Shown: positions 42,840 through 51,331 of the stretch, in pieces | Layout: every line of letters begins with the position of its first letter | How positions within the stretch are numbered: the first letter of the stretch is position 1 | Assembly (NCBI GenBank): GCA_016191845.1 | Contig: JACPVF010000007.1 | Coordinates: forward strand, 806,001 to 870,000 | Source of the DNA: Chloroflexota bacterium | Lineage (GTDB): Bacteria; Chloroflexota; Anaerolineae; Anaerolineales; Villigracilaceae | Length of the DNA: 64,000 nt | Direction of reading: 5' to 3' | Translations under genes and position numbers: made by a program | Notes under the pieces: generated by a model | Told to the model about the DNA's origin: nothing | Databases searched by the model: none | The model's input: the letters and a program-made list of their open reading frames with translations, nothing else

Positions 42840-43298
42840 ATGAATTTTTCCCAGATCACCGACGACCTCTTCATCGGCAACACGCCCCTCGCCGCGGACT
42901 ACGACCAGTTGCGGAGCCTGGGCGTGCGGCTGATCATCAACATGCGCTTCAGTCGCGGCCCCGAGCCTGACCCCGCGCCGAGTCCGCTGCGCCTGCTCTG
43001 GCTGCGCTCCATCGACAGCCCGTTCTTTCCCATCCCCATGCACAGCCTGATGCACGGGGCGCAGGCCGCGCTCGAGACGGTCCGCGCGGGTGGCAAGGTC
43101 TACAGCCATTGCGCCTACGGCAAGCATCGCAGCGTGGCGATGGGTGCCTGCATCCTGATCGCCCAGGGCATGGACGCCCTCTCCGCGATGGAGTTGATCA
43201 AGTCCCGCCGCGCGGTGGCCGACCCCGACGCCTTCTACATCCGTCCGCGCATTTTAAAGTTTGTAAACGAATGGAAGTCATCTCAAGGAGTTGAATAG
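42840..43298 (+). CDS. Dual-specificity protein phosphatase-like
   Basis: A 152-residue phosphatase with the Cys-x5-Arg signature HCAYGKHRS (Cys91, Arg97) near its centre and a possible general acid in RSIDSPFFPIP (Asp59). The opening ITDDLFIGNTPLAADY is typical of small DSP-type phosphatases. It could remove phosphate from proteins or small molecules. A GTGATAC -10-like box lies about ten bases before the ATG, suggesting a short or absent leader. A hypothetical membrane protein follows directly. Confidence 0.9.
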   Translation: MNFSQITDDLFIGNTPLAADYDQLRSLGVRLIINMRFSRGPEPDPAPSPLRLLWLRSIDSPFFPIPMHSLMHGAQAALETVRAGGKVYSHCAYGKHRSVAMGACILIAQGMDALSAMELIKSRRAVADPDAFYIRPRILKFVNEWKSSQGVE

Positions 43299-43301
43299 AC
43301 C

Positions 43302-43808
43302 ATGCTGAAAAAACTTTTGATCTACCTCGCGGCGCTGGCGGGCAGCGTACTGTTCTTCCTGCTCTTTACGCTGATCTTCATGAACGGTATCCAGATCCAT
43401 TGCGACCGTCAGGCCGACCAGACCTATGACTGCCAGCACCAGACCTTGCTGCTCGGCAGGTTTCCCACCTTCAGCAAGGAGATCGACCACGTGGTGGATG
43501 TCACCATTGTGGACGACGGCTGTTCCGACGGATGCAGTTACCGCACCGAGTTTGTCACCTCGGACGGTCGCCAGGTCCCGTTAAATGAGGTCTACACTGA
43601 CCGCAATCCCGTCTCGATCCAGACCAATGACCTCAAGAGTCTGCTGCACAGCGGGCAGGATAACTTCGATTATGAGGTCCCGCCGCTTTGGTGGGTGCTC
43701 TACCTGCTGATCGGCCTGTTCCTCATGGACATCATTATCCTGACCCTGACCCTCGGCCTGGGCGCGGTCAAGGACTACTTCGCCCAACGCGACCAGATCC
43801 CTTCCTGA
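43302..43808 (+). CDS. Two-TM membrane protein of unknown function
   Basis: A 168-residue protein with an N-terminal membrane segment (YLAALAGSVLFFLLFTLIFM), an extracytoplasmic region of about 95 residues containing four cysteines (IHCDRQADQTYDCQ, DDGCSDGCSY) and a second membrane segment near residue 130 (LWWVLYLLIGLFLMDI in part). The paired cysteines suggest disulfides outside the cell. No family recognised. It follows the phosphatase by three bases and ends at a strong terminator. Confidence 0.75.
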   Translation: MLKKLLIYLAALAGSVLFFLLFTLIFMNGIQIHCDRQADQTYDCQHQTLLLGRFPTFSKEIDHVVDVTIVDDGCSDGCSYRTEFVTSDGRQVPLNEVYTDRNPVSIQTNDLKSLLHSGQDNFDYEVPPLWWVLYLLIGLFLMDIIILTLTLGLGAVKDYFAQRDQIPS

Positions 43809-43848
43809 AAAAGAGACAGGCACCTCCAAGGTGCCTGTCTCTTTTCTT
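43809..43848. terminator. Bidirectional intrinsic terminator
   Basis: A 16-bp perfect stem (AAAAGAGACAGGCACC / GGTGCCTGTCTCTTTT) with a TCCAA loop separates two convergent operons. Confidence 0.92.
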
Positions 43849-43854
43849 GTCAAC

Positions 43855-44097
43855 TTATCCCTTCAATGGCGGCGCATCCTTGTCGTAGACAAAGACCTGG
43901 ATGTCCAGCCCGTCCGCGTTGAGCAGGTCGATGGCGGGCTGGAAGGTCGCATCCTTGATCTTCTGGATGTCGCCCGCGGGGGCATATACCGACAGCCGCA
44001 CCTCTTCATCCGACATCTTCACGGCTTTGATCTCCCCGCTGGCGCTGGCGGCTTTCACGATGCCTGTTATTTTTTGAATGGCTTCGTCGAGGGTCAT
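43855..44097 (-). CDS. Small conserved-looking protein of unknown function
   Basis: An 80-residue acidic protein (MTLDEAIQKITGIVKAAS, then MSDEEVRLSVYAPAGDIQKI) that looks like a small alpha/beta fold. No family recognised. It lies 14 bases after mutS2 on the same strand and ends at a terminator, so it is probably the last gene of that operon. Ordinary codon usage supports a real gene. Confidence 0.68.
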   Translation of the reverse strand: MTLDEAIQKITGIVKAASASGEIKAVKMSDEEVRLSVYAPAGDIQKIKDATFQPAIDLLNADGLDIQVFVYDKDAPPLKG

Positions 44098-44111
44098 GAG
44101 TCACTCCTTCG

Positions 44112-46490
44112 TTACGAGGTCTTCAGTTTGGCCACGGTCACGCCCGCGCCGCCTTCCTTGTCGCCGCCTTCTTCGTACGAGGAGACGTAGGCATGTCCAC
44201 GCAGCATGTCGCGCACGGCCTGGCGCAGCTTGCCCGTGCCTTTGCCGTGGATGATGCGCACCCACAGCAGGCCCGTCAGGTAGGCTTGTTCGAGGTAACG
44301 GTCGAGCTTGTCGAGCGCGTCGTCGGCCATCTGTCCGCGCAGGTCGAGTTCTATGCCGGGTGAGGACGAAGCACGCGCCAGCGTAGACGCCGCCTCGCGT
44401 ACCTTGACCTTGGGCGCCTCCTCGACGGGTTCGCCCGACTTGCGCGACAGGTCCGACAGTTTCGCCCGCAGCCGCACGCTGCCGATCTGGACTTCGGCAT
44501 CTGCCTCGCCCAAAGCGGTCACCACACCCTCGGCCGCCAGCGACCCCACAATGACCTTCTCGCCCAGGGCGAGCGGCCGCTGCCCGATGGAGGGTCCGCG
44601 CTCGGGCTGAGGCTTGCGCGCCACGGGCGCTTCGACCTTCTCTTCGATCTTCTCGATCCGCTCTTCGACCTTCTGGATAGCCTCCAACGGCTGACGGGCC
44701 TTCTTCAACTGGCCCTTGAGCGAGTCGATATTGCGCTTGAGCACGGCCACTTCGAGTTCACCTTCGGCGCGCGCCTTGGCCAGCACCTCGCGGCGCTCGT
44801 CCTCGATCTTTTCGAGGCGGGCTTCGAGTTCCCTGGTCTGTGTTTCAAAACGGGCGCGAGCTTTCTCCAGCTTCTCGCGTTCGCGCGAGGTGCGGTTGCG
44901 TTCCTTGCGGATGTCGTCGAGCAGCTTGTCGGCGCGGATGTCGTCGGGGTTGATGTCGTTCTTCGCAACGGAAACAATTTCAGGGTCCAGGCCGAGGCGC
45001 TGGGCGATGAGCAGAGCGTTGGAGCGGCCTGGCAGGCCGATGGTCAGTTTGTAGGTCGGGCGCAGCGTCGCGATGTCGAATTCCAGCGAGGCATTGACCA
45101 CGCCTTCGGTCGAGTGCGCGAAGGCCTTGAGTTCGGGATAATGCGTGGCGATCAGCGACGTGATTCCGCGTTCGAGCAAATGGTTGAGGATGGCACGCGC
45201 CAGGGCGGCGCCCTCCTGCGGATCGGTGCCTGCGCCCAATTCGTCGAAGATGACCAGCGAGCGGTTGTCGGCCTTCTTGAGGATGCGGATGATGTTGGTG
45301 ATGTGGCCGCTGAAGGTGCTGAGCGACTGCTCGATGGATTGCTCGTCGCCGATGTCGGCCCACACCGAGTGGAAGAAGGGCAGATCGGAGCCGCTCTCGG
45401 CGGGGATGTGCAATCCGCTTTGAGCCATCAGCACCAGCAGACCGACCGTCTTGAGCGAGACGGTCTTGCCGCCCGTGTTGGGTCCCGTGATGACCACCGA
45501 GCGCGTGCCAGGGCGGGGATTGAAGTCAATGGGGACGACGGTGGTGGGGTCAAGGAGGGGGTGGCGGGCATGTAGGATGGAAATCTGTAGGGGCGAAGCA
45601 TGCTTCGCCCCTACGTTGTTCAAGATCGGCTCGCTGGCCCGTAGTTCCTCGGCATACTTCGCCTTCGCAAAGACCAGGTCGAGCACGGCCAGGTTTTCCA
45701 CGCCGTAGGTCAGTTCCTCGCGATGTGTGCCGACCAGCGCCGAGACCTCGGCTAGGATGCGGCGTTCTTCGTCGCGTTCCTGCAATTCCAGTTCACGGAC
45801 GGCATTGTTCAGCTCCACCACGGGCAGCGGCTCGACGAAGAGCGTGGCCCCGCTGGACGATTGGTCGTGGATGACGGCCTTGATCTGGCCCTTGAATTCT
45901 GCGCGCAGCGGGATGACGTAACGCCCGTCACGCTGGGTGATGATCTGTTCCTGCAGTTTGGACGCGGACTCGCTCAGGTAGCGCTGCAGGCGCGACATCA
46001 ACCGGTCGCGTGCGATCTTCACCTCGCGGCGCAGGCGGGCCAGCTTTTCGGAGGCGGAATCCAGCACCTCGCCGCGCTCCGAGAGGATGCGCGAGATGGC
46101 GTCGACGATGCCGTACGACTCGGGCAGGCCCAGCGCGATCTCAGCCAGACGCGGATAGAGGTCCGTTTTGCGTTCGAGCGCCTTCTTCAACTCGCGGCAG
46201 GAGATGAGCGTGGCTTTGACGTCCAGCAGTTGCTGCGGGTCGAGCACACCGCCGCGAGCCGCCAGGTCGGCGGCAGGGCGGATGTCGTGCGCGCCGCCGA
46301 TGCTCAGGTCCTGGATCGAGAGCAGCCTGCGTGCTTCGCTCGTCTCGCTCAGGCGGGCGACAGCCAGGTCGAAGGAGGTGGTCGGTTCCAGCGCGCGCGC
46401 CAGTTCCATCGAAGCGGAGAAATCACAGAAACCCGCCAGGCGGGCCAGGATCTTCGGGTATTCGAGCACAGAGATGGTTTTTGCGTCCAT
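44112..46490 (-). CDS. mutS2: Endonuclease MutS2
   Basis: A 792-residue DNA structure-specific ATPase and nuclease involved in recombination control or ribosome rescue. The ATPase domain has Walker A GPNTGGKTVSLK near residue 335 and DELGAGTDPQEGAALA near residue 415. A coiled-coil region rich in Arg, Glu and Lys follows (about 510-610), and the C-terminal Smr domain has DLRGQMADDAL and HGKGTGKLRQAV. A palindromic repeat of the GTAGGGGC family lies in frame inside the gene (residues VGAKHASPL near 300). TATAAT nine bases before the ATG suggests a leaderless start. Confidence 0.95.
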   Translation of the reverse strand: MDAKTISVLEYPKILARLAGFCDFSASMELARALEPTTSFDLAVARLSETSEARRLLSIQDLSIGGAHDIRPAADLAARGGVLDPQQLLDVKATLISCRELKKALERKTDLYPRLAEIALGLPESYGIVDAISRILSERGEVLDSASEKLARLRREVKIARDRLMSRLQRYLSESASKLQEQIITQRDGRYVIPLRAEFKGQIKAVIHDQSSSGATLFVEPLPVVELNNAVRELELQERDEERRILAEVSALVGTHREELTYGVENLAVLDLVFAKAKYAEELRASEPILNNVGAKHASPLQISILHARHPLLDPTTVVPIDFNPRPGTRSVVITGPNTGGKTVSLKTVGLLVLMAQSGLHIPAESGSDLPFFHSVWADIGDEQSIEQSLSTFSGHITNIIRILKKADNRSLVIFDELGAGTDPQEGAALARAILNHLLERGITSLIATHYPELKAFAHSTEGVVNASLEFDIATLRPTYKLTIGLPGRSNALLIAQRLGLDPEIVSVAKNDINPDDIRADKLLDDIRKERNRTSREREKLEKARARFETQTRELEARLEKIEDERREVLAKARAEGELEVAVLKRNIDSLKGQLKKARQPLEAIQKVEERIEKIEEKVEAPVARKPQPERGPSIGQRPLALGEKVIVGSLAAEGVVTALGEADAEVQIGSVRLRAKLSDLSRKSGEPVEEAPKVKVREAASTLARASSSPGIELDLRGQMADDALDKLDRYLEQAYLTGLLWVRIIHGKGTGKLRQAVRDMLRGHAYVSSYEEGGDKEGGAGVTVAKLKTS
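45587..45614. repeat. GTAGGGGC-family palindrome, copy 2, inside mutS2
   Basis: GTAGGGGCGAAGCA and its exact complement form a perfect 28-bp palindrome within the mutS2 coding sequence, read as V-G-A-K-H-A-S-P-L between two conserved MutS2 regions. Confidence 0.9.
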
Positions 46491-46522
46491 GACAGGGGAA
46501 TTATAAACCACGGTCGGAAATA

Positions 46523-46549
46523 AAAAGAGCAGGGAATTCCTGCTCTTTT
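46523..46549 (-). terminator. Intrinsic terminator after GT4 gene
   Basis: A 10-bp stem (AAAGAGCAGG / CCTGCTCTTT) with a GAATT loop precedes the T run on the minus strand, just after the glycosyltransferase stop and upstream of mutS2. Confidence 0.85.
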
Positions 46550-46551
46550 CG

Positions 46552-47730
46552 CTATTCTGCTTTTTTCTTCTCCAGCACGGATCGATACAACTGCTCGTAA
46601 CTTTGGATCGAGCGTTCCAGGCTGTGACGTTGGACGCTTTCCGCGCCCGAACGCCCCATGGACTTCCACTGTTCGTGGCAGTCGAGCATCTTCGCCATGA
46701 CCTCGGCGGTGCTGGCCGAGTCCACAGGGCGGAAGAGATATCCGTTCACGCCGGGCTGCACCAGCTCGGGCAGGGCGCGCGCGTCCGCGGCCAGGACGGG
46801 CTTTCCGCAGGCCAGCGCTTCGAGCGTGGCGATGCTCTGCAGTTCCTCGGGGCTGGGCATCACGAACACGTCGGCGCTGTTGTACAGGGCGGGCAAATCC
46901 TCAGGCGGGACGTAGCCCACGAAGGTCACGTGTCCGTTCAGACCCAGGCTGCGCGCCTGCTGACGGAGCGCCTGCTCCTGTAACCCGAAGCCGACGATGG
47001 CCACCTGGAAGTCGTCGCGCTTCAGGCGCGAGGCGGCTTGCAGCAACACGTCCAGCCGCTTCTCGCCGTCGATGCGGCCCACATAAAGGAAGATGCTGCG
47101 GTCGGAAGCGATGGAATACTTGCGGCGCACGCCCAGACGGTCCACGCCCGGGTCGGGATGGAAGCGCTGTACATCCACGCCGTTCGAGATGGCGTAGGTC
47201 GGCACGCGGATCTTCTGCTCCCGTAGAATCTCCACGGCGGTTTCCGAAGGGGCGGTGGCCACGTCCAGGCGGTTGAAGACTGCCAGCATCATGGCCCACA
47301 GCGGACGGGCAACCAGGTCCTGCAATGCGGGGAACTTCCTCAGGAAGGGCAGGATATTTTGCGGGAGGAAATGATTCGTCCCCACGGCAGGGACGCCCCT
47401 GCGCAGCGCCTCCCGCAGCACGCCCTGACTCACGAAGTAGTGATCCTGAATGTGGACGATCTCGGGCTGGAACTGGTCGAAGAGGCGTCGGACGGTCCGC
47501 GCTGAAGGCACTGAAAGGTAGATGGCTGGATGCAGAATGGACATGTGCAGGGAGGTCACATTTTCCACCTGCACGCCGTTGACCGTGGCCGAATAAGCCC
47601 GTCCGTGGTCGGAGGGCGTCACCACCATCACCTGGTGACCGATGCGCGTCAGGTTCTCAGCCAGGCGGATGACAAAACTGGCCTGTCCGTTGCCATTCGA
47701 ATAGGTCTGTGTGGCGATCAGAATGCGCAT
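46552..47730 (-). CDS. Glycosyltransferase family 4, lipid-sugar type
   Basis: A 392-residue GT-B enzyme resembling 1,2-diacylglycerol glucosyltransferases and related lipid glycosyltransferases. It starts MRILIATQTYSNGNGQASFV, has HIQDHYFVSQGVLREALRRG and NHFLPQNILPFLRKFP in the acceptor domain, and the donor site VMPSPEELQSIATLEALACG with the E-x7-E glutamates. It may make a membrane glycolipid, but the substrate is not proven. The DedA-family gene precedes it by three bases on the same strand. Confidence 0.92.
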   Translation of the reverse strand: MRILIATQTYSNGNGQASFVIRLAENLTRIGHQVMVVTPSDHGRAYSATVNGVQVENVTSLHMSILHPAIYLSVPSARTVRRLFDQFQPEIVHIQDHYFVSQGVLREALRRGVPAVGTNHFLPQNILPFLRKFPALQDLVARPLWAMMLAVFNRLDVATAPSETAVEILREQKIRVPTYAISNGVDVQRFHPDPGVDRLGVRRKYSIASDRSIFLYVGRIDGEKRLDVLLQAASRLKRDDFQVAIVGFGLQEQALRQQARSLGLNGHVTFVGYVPPEDLPALYNSADVFVMPSPEELQSIATLEALACGKPVLAADARALPELVQPGVNGYLFRPVDSASTAEVMAKMLDCHEQWKSMGRSGAESVQRHSLERSIQSYEQLYRSVLEKKKAE

Positions 47731-47733
47731 GAC

Positions 47734-48324
47734 TTACCCATTTTTGGTCTGTTGCGAGTGGCGATAGGCGATGTACACGATGATGCCTACCACGAAGAGC
47801 GCGGCCCCGCCCAGCGAGATCCACTCGAGGTCCCGCTCCAGGGTCTGAACGTACTGGCCGAAGAAATGTCCCACCAACACCAGTGTCCCCGTCCACAGGC
47901 ACTCGGCCAGGAAGAGGAATCCGAACCAGCGCTTGAACGGGACCCTGGATAGTCCTGCCGCCACGAGGGTGGGGATCACGAACCCAAGCGTCATTTTGGC
48001 GGTGAACAGGATCTTCTGGATATGGTCGTGAATGTCCTGGTGGATGCGGTCGAGCATGGATTCCGTGATCCCGAACCAGCGACCATAGTGAAGCAGCCAT
48101 TCCCGTTTGCCGAGATACCCCAGGCTGTACCACAGAACGTCGGCGGTCAGGTTGCCGACGCTGGCCGAGAGGAACACGAGATAGGGATTCAGATATCCAG
48201 CCGAGGAGGCGACAGCACCCGCCAGGGTCATAACGGGACCCTCCACGGCGACGAGGAGGGCGAGCAAAATGTAGGTCCATGCCCCAAAGGGCTGGACCTG
48301 GTTGGCTAGAAAGAGGTTATTCAT
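47734..48324 (-). CDS. DedA/VTT family membrane protein
   Basis: A 196-residue DedA-family protein. These proteins act in membrane lipid or carrier recycling. The hallmark regions are EGPVMTLAGAVASSAGYLNP near residue 30, SVGNLTADVLWYSLGYLGKR, and FTAKMTLGFVIPTLVAAGLS and RVPFKRWFGF, where the usual conserved Arg-containing F-x-R-x(2)P motif is weakly kept. About five hydrophobic segments. Coupled with the glycosyltransferase gene downstream, which would fit lipid-glycan metabolism. Confidence 0.87.
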   Translation of the reverse strand: MNNLFLANQVQPFGAWTYILLALLVAVEGPVMTLAGAVASSAGYLNPYLVFLSASVGNLTADVLWYSLGYLGKREWLLHYGRWFGITESMLDRIHQDIHDHIQKILFTAKMTLGFVIPTLVAAGLSRVPFKRWFGFLFLAECLWTGTLVLVGHFFGQYVQTLERDLEWISLGGAALFVVGIIVYIAYRHSQQTKNG

Positions 48325-48528
48325 AACGGAAAAAGAAATCTTTCAGTTCTCTACGAATTCATGCCTCAAAAGTGGCAAGACTTCATTCTACCGCGTTTCG
48401 ATGGATGCGGTTGCCTTGCGGGATCGGCCCGTCCAAACTCGACTCAAAATCCCGCGAAACTGTGTTATACTCCCGCCGCCCTGAAAAGGGTAAATCTTCT
48501 GGGAATTGTTTTGGTCACTCTGAATGAT

Positions 48529-48555
48529 AGCCCGGCGAAACAGTCGGGCTTTTTT
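48529..48555 (+). terminator. Possible attenuator in the helicase leader
   Basis: AGCCCG and CGGGCT enclose a 10-base loop and are followed by TTTTTT, inside the presumed 5' leader of the DEAD-box helicase gene. Confidence 0.55.
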
Positions 48556-48632
48556 GTTGGGACGGCGGACCTGCAAAGGCGAGCCGTGGTAACAGGAAGT
48601 TGGACGGAGTCATCAGAACATCCCGCATTTAC

Positions 48633-48738
48633 GTCATTGCGAGCGACACCTGCACTGCACCAAACGCAGTGCGGTGCAAGTGAGCGAAGCAACCTCAAAA
48701 TAACAGAGGATCGCTTTGGGCCTCGCCGGCGCAATGAC
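48633..48738. repeat. REP-like element bounded by GTCATTGCG / GCAATGAC
   Basis: The element opens GTCATTGCGAGCGA and ends CGGCGCAATGAC in inverted orientation, with internal GAGCGAAGCAACCTC and a TGCACTGCACC / GGTGCA inner palindrome. It resembles the element at 17895-17974 and lies in the helicase leader. Confidence 0.75.
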
Positions 48739-48753
48739 ATCAAAAGGAATCTG

Positions 48754-50433
48754 ATGACAACCGAATTTACCTCCCTCAACCTGCGTCCCGAGCTGATGCA
48801 GGCCATTATTGAACTTGGCTACGCCGAGCCGACGCCCATCCAGGAAGGCATGATCCCCCTCATGCTGACCGGTGTGGACGTGATCGGTCAGGCCCAGACG
48901 GGCACCGGCAAGACCGCTGCCTTCGCCCTCCCCATTCTCCACAATTTCGAACACAATCGTTTACCACAGGCTTTGGTCCTCGCGCCCACGCGCGAACTGG
49001 CCTTGCAGGTTGCCGATGCCATGAACGAATATGGCAAGTACATGCGTGTGCGCATCCTGGCCGTCTATGGCGGACAGCCTTACGCGCCGCAGATCAACAG
49101 CCTGCGCCGCGGCGTGGACGTGATCGTCGGCACCCCGGGCCGTCTGATCGACCTGATGGAGCGCGAAGTCCTCGACCTGAGCGCCGTCAAGACCGTGGTG
49201 CTCGACGAGGCCGACGAGATGCTCAACATGGGCTTCATCGAGGACGTCGAAACCATCCTGGCCGCCACTCCCGAGGGACGCCAGACCGCGCTCTTCAGCG
49301 CGACCCTGCCCGTCCGAATCCGCAAATTGGCCGAGCGCTTCATGCGGGACCCCCAGTCTGTCACCGTTAAACGAAACACGATGACCGTGGCCGCCATCGA
49401 GCAGCGCTACTACTTCCTGCATGAGTCGGACAAGCTCCACGCGGTCATGAATCTGCTGGAGATCGAAGACGCCACCAGCGTGTTGATCTTTGCCCGCACC
49501 CGCGCCGAGACCAGCCTGCTGGCCAGCGAGTTGACCCAGCGCGGTTTCCCCGCCGAGGCCCTCAACGGCGATCTCGAGCAGAACGCCCGCGAACGCATCC
49601 TCGGCCGCTTCCGCGAGAATCAAATCAAGGTGCTGGTTGCCACCGACGTGGCCGCCCGTGGCCTCGACATCGACGATATCTCGCACGTCATCAATTACCA
49701 GCTCCCCGACGACCCCGAAGTTTACGTGCACCGCATCGGACGCACGGGCCGCGCCGGCAAGACGGGCATCGCCATCTCGCTCTTCACCCCGCGCGAGAAG
49801 CGCCGCCTGCGCGACATCGAAGCCTTCACCAAACAGCCGCTGACCCTTGGCAAGCTGCCCACCGCCGACGACATCCGCGCGCGCCGTGAGCAGAAGGTCA
49901 TCGATATGATGAAGGTTTGGCTGGGCCGCGGACGCTACCAGCGCGAACGTGAGATGGTCGAGCAGTTGGTCGCCGACGGGCACGAGCTGATCGAAGTCGC
50001 CGCCGCCGCTCTCAAGCTGGCGCGCTCGGGTGAAAAACAGCGCCCGGTGGCGAATGTCGCCGAAGTGGTCGAAAAGCCTGCCTTCAAATCCGAGCGTGGG
50101 TTCTCGCGCGGTGAGCGCAGCGAACGCGGTTCCCGTTTCGAGCGCGGAGAACGGCCTGAGCGCCGCACCTCCCGCGGCAACGGCCGCCAGTCGCACGAGG
50201 AAGGCATGATCCGCTTGCGCATGGGCAAGGGCAAACTCCACGGGGTTCGCCCGAATGACATCGTCGGCACCATCGCCTATCAGGCCGAGATCCCCGGGTC
50301 GGCCATTGGCAAGATCCGCATCGAGGACAACTTCTCGTTTGTGGATGTGCCCGAGGTTCTGCTGGACAAGGTCCTGCTGCACAACGGCAATTACCGCATT
50401 GGCAAACACAAATTCGCGCTCGAACGCGCCTAA
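48754..50433 (+). CDS. DEAD-box RNA helicase with DbpA-type C-terminal domain
   Basis: A 559-residue ATP-dependent RNA helicase. All core motifs are present: Q-motif around YAEPTPIQ, motif I AQTGTGKT, Ia PTRELALQ, Ib TPGR, II LDEADEML, III SATLP, IV FARTR, V ATDVAARGLDI and VI HRIGRTGRAG. A linker rich in Arg, Glu and Gly (RGFSRGERSERGSRFERGER) follows residues 440-490, then a DbpA-like RNA-binding domain (MGKGKLHGVRPNDIVGTIAY). It may act in ribosome or mRNA remodelling, perhaps at low temperature given the long leader. ATG 48754 follows AAAAGGAAT. Confidence 0.94.
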   Translation: MTTEFTSLNLRPELMQAIIELGYAEPTPIQEGMIPLMLTGVDVIGQAQTGTGKTAAFALPILHNFEHNRLPQALVLAPTRELALQVADAMNEYGKYMRVRILAVYGGQPYAPQINSLRRGVDVIVGTPGRLIDLMEREVLDLSAVKTVVLDEADEMLNMGFIEDVETILAATPEGRQTALFSATLPVRIRKLAERFMRDPQSVTVKRNTMTVAAIEQRYYFLHESDKLHAVMNLLEIEDATSVLIFARTRAETSLLASELTQRGFPAEALNGDLEQNARERILGRFRENQIKVLVATDVAARGLDIDDISHVINYQLPDDPEVYVHRIGRTGRAGKTGIAISLFTPREKRRLRDIEAFTKQPLTLGKLPTADDIRARREQKVIDMMKVWLGRGRYQREREMVEQLVADGHELIEVAAAALKLARSGEKQRPVANVAEVVEKPAFKSERGFSRGERSERGSRFERGERPERRTSRGNGRQSHEEGMIRLRMGKGKLHGVRPNDIVGTIAYQAEIPGSAIGKIRIEDNFSFVDVPEVLLDKVLLHNGNYRIGKHKFALERA

Positions 50434-50441
50434 GAAAACAA

Positions 50442-50466
50442 GAGACCCTGCAATTTGCAGGGTCTC
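50442..50466. terminator. Bidirectional intrinsic terminator overlapping the PP2C stop
   Basis: An 11-bp perfect stem (GAGACCCTGCA / TGCAGGGTCTC) with a 3-base loop lies just after the helicase stop. Its right arm includes the last bases of the convergent PP2C gene, so its use for that strand would be limited. Confidence 0.8.
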
Positions 50467-51331
50467 ATTCTTCTCCGAATAACCAGTCGAGGAAGCCCTT
50501 CTTTTTATTGGGCTTGCTCGAACGCGGCACAGCGATCAGCACCACGGTGATGTTGTCATGACCACCGCGCTGATTGGCCGTATCCACCAGGGCCTCAGCA
50601 GCGGCGCGCACACTGCTCTTCGAGCGCATGATCTGCAGGATTTCATCGTCCCAGACCAGGTCAGTCAGCCCGTCACTGCACAGCAATAACACGTCGCCGG
50701 GCTCCATCTCATATCCCTGATTGCCAAGCGCTTCTTCCTCGTCCTCGCCGTCCTCCAGGTACATGCGGAAGTCCACTTCGGGCAGGTGGACCGAGCCGAG
50801 ATAGCGGCGGATGACGTGCACATTGGGGTGATCGCGGGCCTGTTCAGGGCTGATGATGCCCTTCTCGATGGCCTCCTGGACCCAGGTATGGTCCACGGTC
50901 AAGCGGCGGATCTGCATCCCACGCACCAGATAGATGCGCGAGTCACCCACGTGGGAGATGTACAGGCTATGGTCCACGATCCATGCGCAGGCGCAGGTGG
51001 CGCCCATGCCTTCCTGCTCGGTCTTGCTGGCGGAATGTGCGGCGATGGCCTGGCTGGCATCATGGATGGCGGTTTCGAGGATCTTGAGGGGTTTCTTGCC
51101 GTTGCTTTCACTCACCCCCTGACTGATGTAATTGACTGCCAACTCCGCCGCGACCTCCCCTGCACGGTGACCGCCGATCCCATCGGCTACCACGGCAAAC
51201 AGGGCCGGCCGGGGATCATCCACGCTGATAGTGAACGATGAAACCGCAAAGCGATCCTCGTTATTCTTGCCGCTCATGCCTGGGTGGCTGAGGGCAGCGA
51301 CGTGCATGTGGGCGTTGGAGGAACGAATCAT
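50465..51331 (-). CDS. PP2C-type protein serine/threonine phosphatase
   Basis: A 288-residue soluble metal-dependent phosphatase. The motifs are HPGMSGKNNEDRF, VADGIGGHRAGEVAA, HVGDSRIYL, CSDGLTDLV and GGHDNITVVLIAVP, with the aspartates that bind two Mn or Mg ions. It would reverse phosphorylation by Ser/Thr kinases. The N-terminus overlaps the VWA/FHA gene stop by ATGA, fixing the start; an internal ATG eight codons later is the alternative. A basic C-terminal stretch (PRSSKPNKKKGFLDWLFG) may contact the membrane. Confidence 0.95.
   Translation of the reverse strand: MIRSSNAHMHVAALSHPGMSGKNNEDRFAVSSFTISVDDPRPALFAVVADGIGGHRAGEVAAELAVNYISQGVSESNGKKPLKILETAIHDASQAIAAHSASKTEQEGMGATCACAWIVDHSLYISHVGDSRIYLVRGMQIRRLTVDHTWVQEAIEKGIISPEQARDHPNVHVIRRYLGSVHLPEVDFRMYLEDGEDEEEALGNQGYEMEPGDVLLLCSDGLTDLVWDDEILQIMRSKSSVRAAAEALVDTANQRGGHDNITVVLIAVPRSSKPNKKKGFLDWLFGEE

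Larger units (their letters stand above)
48325..48753 (+). other. 429-base gap: helicase leader with promoter, hairpin and repeat
   Basis: No convincing gene is seen. On the plus strand TATACT (48466-48471) may be a -10 box; its -35 partner is weak. A hairpin with AGCCCG (48529-48534) and CGGGCT (48545-48550) followed by six T looks like an intrinsic terminator or attenuator about 200 bases before the helicase ATG. A REP-like element fills 48633-48738. The helicase mRNA may thus have a leader of about 280 bases. Confidence 0.6.

Noticed and set aside
48961-50409. 482-residue open frame antisense to the DEAD-box helicase
   Set aside because: High-GC antisense shadow of the helicase with no family features.
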